NCBI GenBank assembly: GCA_019116585.1
Contig: DXBJ01000041.1
Location: 1 to 48,143, forward strand
Origin: Candidatus Faecalibacterium gallistercoris
GTDB lineage: Bacteria > Bacillota > Clostridia > Oscillospirales > Ruminococcaceae
Direction: 5' to 3'
DNA length: 48,143 nucleotides
Shown here: piece after piece, positions 7,441 to 14,922 of the stretch
Layout: every line of letters starts with the position of its first letter
Position numbering within the stretch: position 1 is the stretch's first letter
Program-made: the position numbers and the translations under genes
The notes under the pieces: model-generated
What the model was told of the DNA's origin: nothing
The model's database searches: none
What the model saw: only the letters and a program-made list of their open reading frames with translations

Positions 7441-8304
7441 TCAATCCAGCACCGACGTCTTGCCGGTGGCATCGTAATATTCCTGCAGCACGGCGTCCTG
7501 GATGGCCTTGAGGGCGGCAGGGTCTTTGCCGCCGGCGGGCCTGCCGTCCAGCTCGCAGGCGTGCAGGCAGAAGTTGGAGGAGGACGAGACGATGATCTCG
7601 TCCGCGTCCGCCAGCTGGGCCAGGGTGAAGGGTTTTTCCATCACCTGGATGCCCAGCCGGTAACAGGCCTGGATCATGTGGGTCTTGGCGATGCCCCGCA
7701 GGATCAGCTCGTCATTGGGGTGGGAGTAGAACACCCCGTCTTTCAGGATGGATACGTTGGAGTGGGCGCACTCGGTGACGATGCCGTCCCGGTGGAACAC
7801 CGTCTCGTCTGCGCCGCAGCGCCGGGCCTCCTGGGCCGCCATCACGCTGGGCAGCAGGTTGAGGGTCTTGATGTTGCAGTGGTAAAAGCGGGTGTCCGGC
7901 CGGGTCACCAGCCGGATGGGCTGGTCGGGGTCCCGCAGGTGGTTGGGGCGGATCATCACCCACAGCTTGCCGGCCATGTCCTCGGCGTAGGTGTGGTCGC
8001 GGTTGGCGGCCCCCCGGGTGACCTGCCAGTAGACGAACTGGGTGGAGCCTTCCACCTTGGCCAGCAGCCGGGTCAACAGGGCCCCCAGCTCGGCTTTTTC
8101 CATCGGGATGTGGATGTCCAGCGCCCGGGCGCTGGTGTAAAAGCGGTCCAGATGGTCCTGCAGCAGGTACACGGTGCCGCACGCCCCCACGGCGGCGTCG
8201 TAGACGCCGTCCCCAAAAAAGTGGACACGGTCGTGGAAGGGGATTTTGACCTCCTCCGGCGTGCCCCAGACGCCGTCGTAGTAAGCAAGCTCATGGAACA
8301 GCAT
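7441..8304 (-). CDS. dat: D-amino-acid aminotransferase (PLP fold type IV)
   Basis: A 287-residue class IV aminotransferase. The PLP-binding lysine is K146 in NIKTLNLLPSV, close to the D-amino-acid transaminase pattern IK(S/T)LNLL. The conserved Glu follows in GIVTECAHSNVSI (residue 178). FGDGVYDA at 30-37 is also typical. D-amino-acid aminotransferases exchange the amino group between D-alanine and 2-oxoglutarate, making D-glutamate and pyruvate. The branched-chain and aminodeoxychorismate-lyase relatives are alternatives, but the lysine motif and the neighbours (D-glutamate cyclase halves, 5-oxoprolinase) favour a D-amino-acid role. GGAGAGGAG precedes the ATG. Confidence 0.85.
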   Translation of the reverse strand: MLFHELAYYDGVWGTPEEVKIPFHDRVHFFGDGVYDAAVGACGTVYLLQDHLDRFYTSARALDIHIPMEKAELGALLTRLLAKVEGSTQFVYWQVTRGAANRDHTYAEDMAGKLWVMIRPNHLRDPDQPIRLVTRPDTRFYHCNIKTLNLLPSVMAAQEARRCGADETVFHRDGIVTECAHSNVSILKDGVFYSHPNDELILRGIAKTHMIQACYRLGIQVMEKPFTLAQLADADEIIVSSSSNFCLHACELDGRPAGGKDPAALKAIQDAVLQEYYDATGKTSVLD

Positions 8305-8346
8305 GGCAAATCACTCCTCTCCGTATCAAGCCAAACGGGCCTGGCC

Positions 8347-8994
8347 TCAGCCCCGGGGCAGCGCCACGCCGAACCGCAGGCAGAGATAGACCTCGATCAG
8401 GGAAACGCAGTTGTCCAGCCCCAGGGCGGCCGTATCCAGGCACAGGTCGTAGTTGGACAGGTCTTTCCACCGCCGGTCTGTATGGTAGGTGTAATAGTCG
8501 TTGCGGTATTTGTCCAGCCGGTCGATGTACCGACGGGCCTCGGCCTGGCTGATGCCCTGGCGCCCCATCTCCCGCCGGATGCGGTCCGGGTAGGGGGCGT
8601 CCAGAAAGACCGAGAGGACCCGGGGCCTGTCCCGCAGCACAAAATCCGCCGCCCGCCCCACGCAGACGTAGCTCTCCTGCTCCAGCAGCTTGCGCAGCAC
8701 CTTGGCCTGATGGGCGAACAGGGCCCGGTCGGAGGTGAAGTTGCCGCTTTCCGGCGGGATGTCCACCCCGTCGTAGACGCTGCGGGAAACTTTGTACAGC
8801 AGGCTGCGGCGGGTGGTTTCGTCCGCCTGGGCAAACAGGGCCTCGTTGATGCCGCTGTCCTCCGAAGCAAGGCGCAGCAGCTTGCGGTCGTAAAAGTCGA
8901 TACCGTAGTCGGCGGCCAGCTTGCGCCCGATGTAGCTTCCGCCGCCGCTGCCGCAGGTGCGGGTGATGGCAATGGCAAAATATCCCTCAGACAT
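8347..8994 (-). CDS. Cytidylate-kinase-like P-loop protein
   Basis: A 215-residue protein of the cytidylate-kinase-like family (Cytidylate_kin2). The nucleotide-binding loop is near residues 13-22 (CGSGGGSYIG). GRAADFVLR at about 115 and FLDAPYPDRIRR at about 130 are also typical, as is the pair of conserved Arg around RRYIDRLDKYRNDYY. It is not the housekeeping CMP kinase, and the substrate of this subfamily is unclear. It sits 12 bases after livF and 42 bases before dat, so it bridges the transporter and the enzymes. Whether it phosphorylates a nucleotide or senses one is unknown. Confidence 0.85.
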   Translation of the reverse strand: MSEGYFAIAITRTCGSGGGSYIGRKLAADYGIDFYDRKLLRLASEDSGINEALFAQADETTRRSLLYKVSRSVYDGVDIPPESGNFTSDRALFAHQAKVLRKLLEQESYVCVGRAADFVLRDRPRVLSVFLDAPYPDRIRREMGRQGISQAEARRYIDRLDKYRNDYYTYHTDRRWKDLSNYDLCLDTAALGLDNCVSLIEVYLCLRFGVALPRG

Positions 8995-9006
8995 GGCTGT
9001 CCCTCC

Positions 9007-9705
9007 TCACTGGCCCAAATAGGCTTTTTTGACCCGGGCGTCGTCCAGCAGGGCCCGGGCGTCCCCCGACAGGGTGATGTGGCCGGTCTCCAGCACATAG
9101 GCCCGGCTGGAGATGGAAAGGGCCATCTGGGCGTTCTGCTCCACCAGCAGGATGGTGATGCCCTGGCGGTTGATCTCCTGGATGATGGCAAAGATCTCCT
9201 GCACCAGCAGGGGGGACAGGCCCATGGAGGGCTCGTCCATCAGGATCATTTTGGGCCTGGACATCAGGGCCCGGCCCACCGCCAGCATCTGCTGCTCGCC
9301 GCCCGACAGGGTGCCCGCCAGCTGGCGGCGGCGCTCTTTCAGGCGGGGGAAGCGGACGTATACCTCCTGCATGACGGACTCCATCCCGTCCGGATCGGCG
9401 TAAGCCCCCATTTCCAGGTTTTCTTCCACCGTCATCTCGGGGAAGATATGCCGGCCTTCCGGTACATGGGCCAGCTTCAGGCCGATGATCCGGCTGGGCA
9501 CCGTCCGGCGCAGATCGTGGCCGTCAAAGGTGATGCTGCCGGCCGAAGCGGCCTCCAGCCCGCTGATGGTGCGCAGGGCGGTGGTCTTGCCGGCGCCGTT
9601 GGCCCCGATCAGGGAGACGATCTCGCCGTCCTTCACCGTCAGCGAGATGCCGTCCAGCGCCTGCACGGCGCCGTAGCTGACCTTCAGGTCCTTCACTTCA
9701 AGCAT
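9007..9705 (-). CDS. livF: Branched-chain-amino-acid-type ABC transporter ATPase
   Basis: A 232-residue LivF-type ATPase with Walker A GANGAGKTT near residue 37, signature LSGGEQQML near 135, Walker B LILMDEPS near 157 and the LivF-specific C-terminal GHITLSGDARALL. It energises uptake together with LivG. The start is ATG at 9705, overlapping the livG end by 8 bases, with AAAGGAGG upstream; longer frames read into livG and are spurious. The family carries leucine, isoleucine and valine, but also amides, urea and other amino acids, so substrate cannot be read from the ATPase. Confidence 0.93.
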   Translation of the reverse strand: MLEVKDLKVSYGAVQALDGISLTVKDGEIVSLIGANGAGKTTALRTISGLEAASAGSITFDGHDLRRTVPSRIIGLKLAHVPEGRHIFPEMTVEENLEMGAYADPDGMESVMQEVYVRFPRLKERRRQLAGTLSGGEQQMLAVGRALMSRPKMILMDEPSMGLSPLLVQEIFAIIQEINRQGITILLVEQNAQMALSISSRAYVLETGHITLSGDARALLDDARVKKAYLGQ

Positions 9706-10501
9706 GGTCCTGCGCCTCCTTTGTCTGCCTGCCCAGATAGGCTTCGATGACCCGCGGGTCGTTGGCGATCTGCTGGGGGGTGCCTGCCGCAATGGTGGTG
9801 CCAAAGTCCAGCACCTGGATCCGCTGGCAGATCTTCATGACCAGGCTCATGTCGTGCTCGATCAGCAATACCGAAATGCCGAACCGGGTGCGGATGCAGT
9901 CGATGATCTTCAGCAGCTCCTCGGTCTCGGTGGGGTTCATGCCGGCGGCCGGCTCGTCCAGCAGCAATAACTTCATATCGGTGGCCAGAGCCCGGGCGAT
10001 CTCCAGCCGCCGCTGCTGGCCATAGGGCAGGTTGTCCGCTTCCAGGTCCTCCTTGCCCGCCAGGTGGACCACCTCCAGCAGCTCTTTGGCCCGGGCGGTG
10101 ACGGCGGCTTCCTGTTCCCAATAGGCCCGGGTGCGGAGGATGGCCTGGGGCAGGCCGTATGTGAGCTGGTCCAGCATGGCGGCCTTGACGTTCTCGATGA
10201 CCGACATCTTTTTGAACAGCCGGATGTTCTGGAAGGTGCGGGCGATGCCCGCATGGACGATCTGGTGGGTCTTTTTGCCGTTCATCCGCTGGCCGCACAG
10301 ATAGAAGGAGCCTTCGGTGGGGCGGTAGACCCCGGTGATCAGGTTGAACACGGTGGTCTTGCCGGCGCCGTTGGGGCCGATCAGCCCCACCAGCTCGGAT
10401 TCCCCGATCTCGATGCTGAAGTCGTCCACCGCCTTCAGGCCATTGAACTGGATGCCCAGATTCTGCGCTTTCAGGACGGGGGTCTTTTTGTCGGCAGTCA
10501 T
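9698..10501 (-). CDS. livG: Branched-chain-amino-acid-type ABC transporter ATPase
   Basis: A 267-residue LivG-type ATPase with Walker A GPNGAGKTTVFN near 40, the family-specific GIARTFQNIRLF near 90, signature-region LPYGQQRRLEIARAL near 160, Walker B LLLDEPAAGMNP and the switch histidine in LLIEHDMSLV. It follows the livM C-terminal fragment after 3 bases and overlaps livF. It would hydrolyse ATP at the cytoplasmic face of the permease pair LivH/LivM. Confidence 0.93.
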   Translation of the reverse strand: MTADKKTPVLKAQNLGIQFNGLKAVDDFSIEIGESELVGLIGPNGAGKTTVFNLITGVYRPTEGSFYLCGQRMNGKKTHQIVHAGIARTFQNIRLFKKMSVIENVKAAMLDQLTYGLPQAILRTRAYWEQEAAVTARAKELLEVVHLAGKEDLEADNLPYGQQRRLEIARALATDMKLLLLDEPAAGMNPTETEELLKIIDCIRTRFGISVLLIEHDMSLVMKICQRIQVLDFGTTIAAGTPQQIANDPRVIEAYLGRQTKEAQDHA

Positions 10502-10504
10502 AGG

Positions 10505-10897
10505 TCACACCCCTTTCTCCGGGACGGCGCCGGCTTTGGGCGCGCCGCCGCGGGGCTTGCCGGCGCCGGCCAGCAGGCGGCTGAGGGAGAACTCCCAGCG
10601 GCCGAAGATGCCGCCCGGACGGAACAGCATGACCAGCACCAGCACCACCGAGTAGCCCAGCATCCGGTAGGTGGAGAACTGGCGCATCAGCTCGGGCAGG
10701 GCCGAGAGGAAGGCCGCCCCGATGATGGAGCCGGTGAGGGAGCCGGTGCCGCCGATGATGACTTCGCTGAGCAGCTCGGCGGAATAGTTGAAATCGAAGT
10801 TGGTGGGGATCATGGCCGTCATGTAGTGGGCGTAAATGGCGCCGCCGATCCCCGCGAAAAAGGAGGACACCGCAAAGGTGAGCACTTTATAAAACAT
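10505..10897 (-). pseudogene. livM: livM C-terminal fragment, separated by frameshift
   Basis: These 130 residues are the last third of a LivM permease: FYKVLTFAVSSFFAGIGGAIYAH, GGTGSLTGSIIGAAF and VLVLVMLFRPGGIFG, with about three membrane segments and a charged tail. It begins inside the duplicated heptamer at 10889-10902, whose second unit supplies an ATG that overlaps the TAA ending the N-terminal part. There is no ribosome binding site of its own, so any synthesis would need re-initiation after the TAA. Removing one heptamer would join it in frame to the upstream part and give an ordinary LivM of about 340 residues. Confidence 0.88.
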
Positions 10898-11528
10898 AAA
10901 ACGTGACGTTGATGCCCGAGGCCTCGGCCGCGATGTAATCCTCCCGGATGGCCTGCACCGTGCGCCCGAACTTGCTGCGGACGAACAGGAACATCACCGC
11001 CACACAGGCGACCATGATCCAGAAGGTGCGGCCAAAGGTGGACAGTTTGAGGATGCCGCTCATGGTGCGGCCCCCGCCGGTGATCGCAAAGTTGCAGAAG
11101 GCCACCCGGATGATCTCGGCAAAGGCCATGGTGACAATGGCCAGATAGTCCCCCCGCAGGCGCAGGGCGGGGATGCCCACCAGCACGCCGGCCAGGCCGG
11201 CCATCACCCCGCCGGCCAGCACCGCCACCAGCAGCAGGGCCAGATCGGACAGGCCCCGCCCGGCCAGCGCGCTGGACACAATGGCGGAGGTATAGGCACC
11301 CACCGACACAAAGCCCGCATGGCCGAGGGAGAACTCCCCCATAAAGCCCACCACCAGATTGAGGGAGGCCACCATGATGATGGTGTAGCAGGCGGTGGTG
11401 CACACCCCTTCCACGTAGGTGGTGGAACGTCCAAAGCCGTTGCAGGCGAACAGAGCGCTCAAAACCAGAAAGAGCGCCAGGACGCCGGCGGCGTTCAACA
11501 GGTAACTGAATGCGCGTTTTTGGGTCAT
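10887..11528 (-). pseudogene. livM: livM N-terminal fragment, truncated by frameshift
   Basis: These 213 residues are the first two thirds of a LivM-type permease: N-terminal membrane segments, LNLVVGFMGEFSLGHAGFVSVGAY, ALRLRGDYLAIVTMAFAEIIR, and finally GRTVQAIREDYIAAEASGIN, normally followed by a TFYKVL-type junction and more membrane helices. Here translation reads into a stop after three more residues because of a 7-bp tandem duplication. The start is ATG at 11528 with GAGGAGG 8 bases upstream. Without the C-terminal helices the permease should not work as is, unless both parts associate or the lesion reverts. Confidence 0.9.
10889..10902. repeat. 7-bp tandem duplication in livM
   Basis: On the plus strand ATAAAAC occurs twice head to tail (10889-10895 and 10896-10902). 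One copy would give the family-typical Thr-Phe-Tyr-Lys-Val junction; two copies shift the frame and create both the TAA stop and the overlapping ATG. This fits slipped-strand mispairing and could revert by the same route. Confidence 0.9.
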
Positions 11529-11541
11529 GCCGCACACCTCC

Positions 11542-12432
11542 TCATACTTTCTCGCCGACGCTGCGGCCCAGGATGCCCGAAGGCTTGACCAGAAGGATCA
11601 CGATCAGGGTGCCATAGGTGACGGCCTCGTACCACCCGGGGGCGAACAGGCGGACAAACACCTCGATCAGGCCGATCAGGATGCCGCCCAGCATGGCGCC
11701 GGGGATGACCCCGATGCCCCCCAGCACCGCCGCGATGAACGCTTTCATCCCCATGGTGGTGCCCATATCGTTGGTGACCCGGGGGTAGGTGGTACAGTAC
11801 ATCAGAGCGGCCACCGCCGCCAGGGCCGACCCGATGGCGAAGGTGATGGTGATGATGTGGTTGACGTGGATGCCCATCAGGGTGGAGGCGTCCCGGTCCT
11901 GCGGGACCGCGCGCATGGCTTTGCCCAGGCGGGTGTTCTTGACAAACAGCTGCAGGGCCAGCATGATGGCAAGACCGATGACGATGGTCAGCACCACGTT
12001 CAAAGAGACGGTGACCCCGGCCACCGTCACCGACGGCAGGGAGAAAATGCCCGAGACATTGTGGGGGCGGGAGCCGAACAGCACCATGGCCAGGTTCTGC
12101 AGGAAGATGCTCATGGCCAGGGCGGTGATGAGGGCGGACATGGGGCCGGCCTTGCGCACCGGACGGTAGGCAAAGGTCTCCACCAGGATCCCCACCAGGG
12201 CGCAGACGGCCACCGCCGCAAACACCGCCAGCCAGGCGGGCATGCCGGCCTGCACCATCAGGGGCACGGTGTAAAACAGGGTGTAGGCGCCGATCATGAT
12301 AAAGTCGCCGTGGGCAAAGTTGATCATCCGGATGATGCCGTAGACCATGGTATAGCCTAGGGCGATCAGGGAGTAGGTGGCGCCCAGGTTCAGGCCGTTG
12401 ATCAGAGATTGAAAAAACAGCGAAAAGCTCAT
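11542..12432 (-). CDS. livH: Branched-chain-amino-acid-type ABC permease
   Basis: A 296-residue LivH-type permease with the family start INGLNLGATYSLIALGYTMVYGIIRMINFAHGD, the EAA-like loop GKAMRAVPQDRDASTLMGI near 190 and the MGMKAFIAAVLGGIGVIPGAMLGGILIGLIE block near 240; roughly eight membrane segments. The ATG at 12432 has AAAGGAG 6-7 bases upstream; longer frames run into the leader and are not used. It should form the channel with LivM. It lies behind an intercistronic hairpin that probably lowers its expression relative to the binding protein. Confidence 0.93.
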   Translation of the reverse strand: MSFSLFFQSLINGLNLGATYSLIALGYTMVYGIIRMINFAHGDFIMIGAYTLFYTVPLMVQAGMPAWLAVFAAVAVCALVGILVETFAYRPVRKAGPMSALITALAMSIFLQNLAMVLFGSRPHNVSGIFSLPSVTVAGVTVSLNVVLTIVIGLAIMLALQLFVKNTRLGKAMRAVPQDRDASTLMGIHVNHIITITFAIGSALAAVAALMYCTTYPRVTNDMGTTMGMKAFIAAVLGGIGVIPGAMLGGILIGLIEVFVRLFAPGWYEAVTYGTLIVILLVKPSGILGRSVGEKV

Positions 12433-12477
12433 GGAATTCTCCTTTCGGCAATGGGAAGCGCTCCTTGCAGGCCGCCC

Positions 12478-12532
12478 AAAAAGCAGCGGCACACAGCCGG
12501 AACCCAAAGCGTCTTTGCCGGCTGCGTGCCGC
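12478..12532 (-). terminator. Intercistronic terminator between livK and livH
   Basis: On the minus strand arms 12532-12518 and 12500-12486 pair over 15 positions with one G-T pair, followed within a few bases by five T (plus-strand A at 12478-12482). It sits between the binding-protein gene and the permease gene. Such partial terminators commonly let the solute-binding protein be made in excess over the membrane parts. Confidence 0.75.
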
Positions 12533-12579
12533 CGTTGGGAGAAGGAACGCGGATGGTCCGGCGCGGGGAGAGGAGCAGA

Positions 12580-13848
12580 TCAGCCTTCCCGGCTGGCCAC
12601 CACTTCGCCGTCAGGGCCCAGGGTCTCGAACCACTGCACCTGGCCGTCCACAAACGTATTGAAAACGATCTGCTTGGCGGGGTCGCCATTCTCGTCCAGG
12701 GTGAAGGTGCCGCCCACGCCGGTGAAGGTCATGCCGGTCATCCCCTCGACCAGGCTGGCGGTGTCGGTGCCGCCGCCCTCCTGGGCCGCCTGGTAGATCA
12801 TATAAATGGCGTCGTAGTACAGCGAGGCGCAGGCGTTCAGGCTTTCGGTGCCGTAGAGCTCGGTGTATTTGGTGACGAAGTTGACCACCGCCTCCGAGGT
12901 GTCCTCGCTGGAATAGTGGTTGGTGAAATAGCAGTTTTCAAACTGCGCTTCCAGGCCGGTGGTGTCCGAGCTGTCCCAGCCGTCGCCGCCCATGATGGCC
13001 CCGGTAAAGCCGGCGCTGCGGGCCTGGCTGACCAGCAGCGGCACCGTATCCTGGAAGCAGGGGTAATAGAGGCACTCGGCCCCCGACGCCGCCACCTGGG
13101 ACACCTGGGACGAAAAATCGGTGTCGGTGGTGGTGCACTGGCCCTCGTAGGCCACCGTGATCCCGCTTGCCTCGCAGTTTTCGATGAAGGCGTCCTTCAG
13201 GCCGTTGGAGTAGTCGTCATCGTTGGCGTAGAGGACGGCCACGCTGCCATAGCCCTGGCTCTGGACAAACAGCGCCGCCATCCTGCCCTGATAGGGGTCG
13301 ATGAAGCAGTCGCGGAACACGGTGGGGCGGTCGATGGTCACATCCACGTTGGTGGCGCCGGTGGCCACCAGAAGCATATCGTCCACGGCGGCCTGCTGGG
13401 CAATGGGCAGGGTGACGGTGGAGAAAAAGCTGCCCACCAGCGCTTCGGGCCCGTCGGCCATCACCAGGTTATAGGCGTTCATGGCCTGGCGGGCGTCCTG
13501 GGCATCGTCGGCGATCTGGCCGCCGTTGACGATCTCGATGGAATACGGTCCGCCGCTGCTGTTCAGCTCCTCCACGGCCATGTCCACCGCGTTCTGCGCG
13601 CCCTCGCCGTAAATGGCCGAGCCGCCCGTCATGGGGCCGATGACGCCGATGCGGATGACGCCGTCCTCCGCGGCCGCCGCCGAAGAAGCGGCTGCGCTTC
13701 CGGCAGACGATGCGGCAGAGCTGGACGCCGTGCCGCCGGTCTGCTGAGCGCTGGACGAGCAGCCGCCCAGAACTGCGGCGCCCACAGCGACCGAGCCGGC
13801 CACAGCACCGGCTTTGAGAAAACTGCGTCGGGAAATGCGCTTTTTCAT
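12580..13848 (-). CDS. livK: Solute-binding lipoprotein of the Liv-type ABC transporter
   Basis: A 422-residue periplasmic-binding-protein-like lipoprotein (Periplas_BP_6 type). The N terminus has a twin-arginine motif (RRSFLKAG, residues 7-14), then a hydrophobic stretch and lipobox LGGC with Cys30 as the lipidated residue, followed by a Ser/Ala-rich linker. The mature part starts IRIGVIGPMTGGSAIYGEGAQNA, the typical opening of this family. It should be anchored outside the membrane and pass ligand to LivH/LivM. Ligand is not readable; the operon suggests a D-amino acid, 5-oxoproline or related compound rather than necessarily leucine. The ATG has AAGGAGG upstream. Confidence 0.92.
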   Translation of the reverse strand: MKKRISRRSFLKAGAVAGSVAVGAAVLGGCSSSAQQTGGTASSSAASSAGSAAASSAAAAEDGVIRIGVIGPMTGGSAIYGEGAQNAVDMAVEELNSSGGPYSIEIVNGGQIADDAQDARQAMNAYNLVMADGPEALVGSFFSTVTLPIAQQAAVDDMLLVATGATNVDVTIDRPTVFRDCFIDPYQGRMAALFVQSQGYGSVAVLYANDDDYSNGLKDAFIENCEASGITVAYEGQCTTTDTDFSSQVSQVAASGAECLYYPCFQDTVPLLVSQARSAGFTGAIMGGDGWDSSDTTGLEAQFENCYFTNHYSSEDTSEAVVNFVTKYTELYGTESLNACASLYYDAIYMIYQAAQEGGGTDTASLVEGMTGMTFTGVGGTFTLDENGDPAKQIVFNTFVDGQVQWFETLGPDGEVVASREG

Positions 13849-13896
13849 GATGTGCCTCCTTGGGTTTGCTTCTTGCTCGATCATCTTTTTCCTGCT

Positions 13897-13924
13897 GCAA
13901 AAGGAAGAAAAGGCGCGCAGCGCC
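13897..13924 (-). promoter_or_regulatory. Second terminator-like hairpin in the liv leader
   Basis: A 5-bp GC stem (13912-13916 with 13920-13924, 3-base loop) followed on the minus strand by a pyrimidine/T-rich run toward 13897. It lies between the first leader hairpin and livK. Alone it is short; in tandem with the upstream one it suggests attenuation of the operon. Confidence 0.45.
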
Positions 13925-13984
13925 TGATTCCAGGACTGCACGCCTTTGTGTAGCTTGCGGCATGATAAAGCCGGGCCAAAACAG

Positions 13985-14020
13985 AAAAAGGAGCCGCATA
14001 CCATCCTGGCAGGCGACTCC
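13985..14020 (-). promoter_or_regulatory. Terminator-like hairpin in the liv operon leader (attenuator candidate)
   Basis: Minus-strand arms 14020-14013 and 13997-13990 pair over 8 positions with one T-G pair; the loop can form a further 4-bp stem, and five T follow directly (13989-13985). It ends about 65 bases after the predicted transcription start and 137 bases before livK, so it would stop transcription unless something prevents it. I recognise no named riboswitch or T-box in it. Confidence 0.6.
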
Positions 14021-14057
14021 GTTGTCTGTTTTGTTTTGGTTGTTTGATGATGGCAGT

Positions 14058-14086
14058 ATTATAGCATCACAGTAAAGTGAATGCAA
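14058..14086 (-). promoter_or_regulatory. Promoter of the liv/D-glutamate operon
   Basis: On the minus strand a TTGCAT -35 box (14086-14081), a 17-base spacer and a perfect TATAAT -10 box (14063-14058). Start of transcription is expected near 14050, leaving a leader of about 200 bases before livK. The same TTGCAT-N17 layout recurs at four other promoters here. Confidence 0.8.
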
Positions 14087-14536
14087 GGGCTTTTTCGTAT
14101 CACGGTCAAAATTTGTCCAAATGCAGATTTTGGCCTCTCCCTGCCCGCCATTTTTGGCAAGAAACACCATACTTGCCTCTGCCCTTACAGCCAAAGAGAC
14201 ACCTCCTGCAGGCTGCCCAAAAGTCCCATCCGGCCGACATGGTGCGAGGCCGCAAGGCCGAGTGCACGGTTCAGCGCTCAATTTTGTCCCCAAGGGGAAG
14301 GAATTTCTGTCCCGCGTATGCGGGCAGAAATGGGTTCCCCCTGGAGCGTGTCGTTTTTCGACACGAGGACAGGCTCCAAAGCCTGTCCCTTTTTTGCCTG
14401 CGTGGGTGGAATTTCCGCCACGTTCGTCCCGGTTGACAGATTGCCAACCATGGTTGCTTGCCAAATGCCGCGCCTTCTGGCATACTGGTGCTGCGGCCGC
14501 ACCCTTTCCCTCACCGTCAGCACAAGGAGGCATACC
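14087..14536. other. Hairpin-rich intergenic region upstream of the XRE gene
   Basis: No protein family is recognised. Consecutive stem-loops occur at 14304-14330 (two stacked stems with one bulged base), 14347-14365 (7-bp stem, T loop), 14367-14395 (terminator) and 14401-14422. A perfect 12-bp palindrome, CAACCATGGTTG, lies at 14445-14456 and could be an operator for the downstream regulator. The region could be a structured small RNA ending at the terminator or a degenerate repeat element. Confidence 0.5.
14367..14395 (+). terminator. Intrinsic terminator upstream of the XRE gene
   Basis: A perfect 9-bp stem (14367-14375 with 14380-14388), a 4-base loop and then six T. It is a textbook plus-strand terminator, yet no plus-strand gene precedes it in this intergenic region, so it may end a small RNA starting somewhere after 14100. 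Confidence 0.7.
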
Positions 14537-14908
14537 ATGCAATTCAACGAAAAGATCATCAGCCTGCGCAAGTCCATGGGCCTGTCCCAAGAAGAACTGG
14601 GCACCGAGCTGCACGTGTCACGTCAGACCATTTCCAAGTGGGAGTCTGCCCAGTCCTACCCGGACTTCCAGCGGCTGGTCCTGCTCAGCGACTACTTTGG
14701 CTTGACTTTGGACGAGCTGGTCCGGGACGTGGATGTGGCCGACGTGCGGGCCAAGAACGTCAACAATGAAAAGCTCGATTCCATTTACAGCGACATCAAC
14801 TCCGCCAAGAAAACCATCAAATGGCTTTATAACTGCTATCTCGTCGTAGGCGGCGGAATTGTCGCCCTGCTATTGTTCTTTGCGTTCAGCGCCGCTTTTG
14901 TCTGGTAA
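14537..14908 (+). CDS. XRE-family DNA-binding protein with C-terminal membrane segment
   Basis: A 123-residue protein. Residues 1-65 form a Cro/C1-type helix-turn-helix (ISLRKSMGLSQEELGTELHVSRQTISKWESAQSYPD), then a linker, and residues from about 97 make one hydrophobic helix (CYLVVGGGIVALLLFFAFSAAFVW). Many Firmicute HTH proteins carry such a membrane tail. Target and signal are unknown. ATG at 14537 has AAGGAGG 7 bases upstream; the longer open frame passes through the terminator region and is not used. It diverges from the liv operon, so it could regulate that operon, but nothing proves it. Confidence 0.9.
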   Translation: MQFNEKIISLRKSMGLSQEELGTELHVSRQTISKWESAQSYPDFQRLVLLSDYFGLTLDELVRDVDVADVRAKNVNNEKLDSIYSDINSAKKTIKWLYNCYLVVGGGIVALLLFFAFSAAFVW

Positions 14909-14922
14909 ACAGCAGAACGCAC

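Noticed and set aside
10505-11528. livM frameshift as a simple sequencing error
   Set aside because: Not fully excluded, but the lesion is an exact 7-bp duplication rather than a homopolymer slip, which argues for a real event; kept as a finding with a read-level check.
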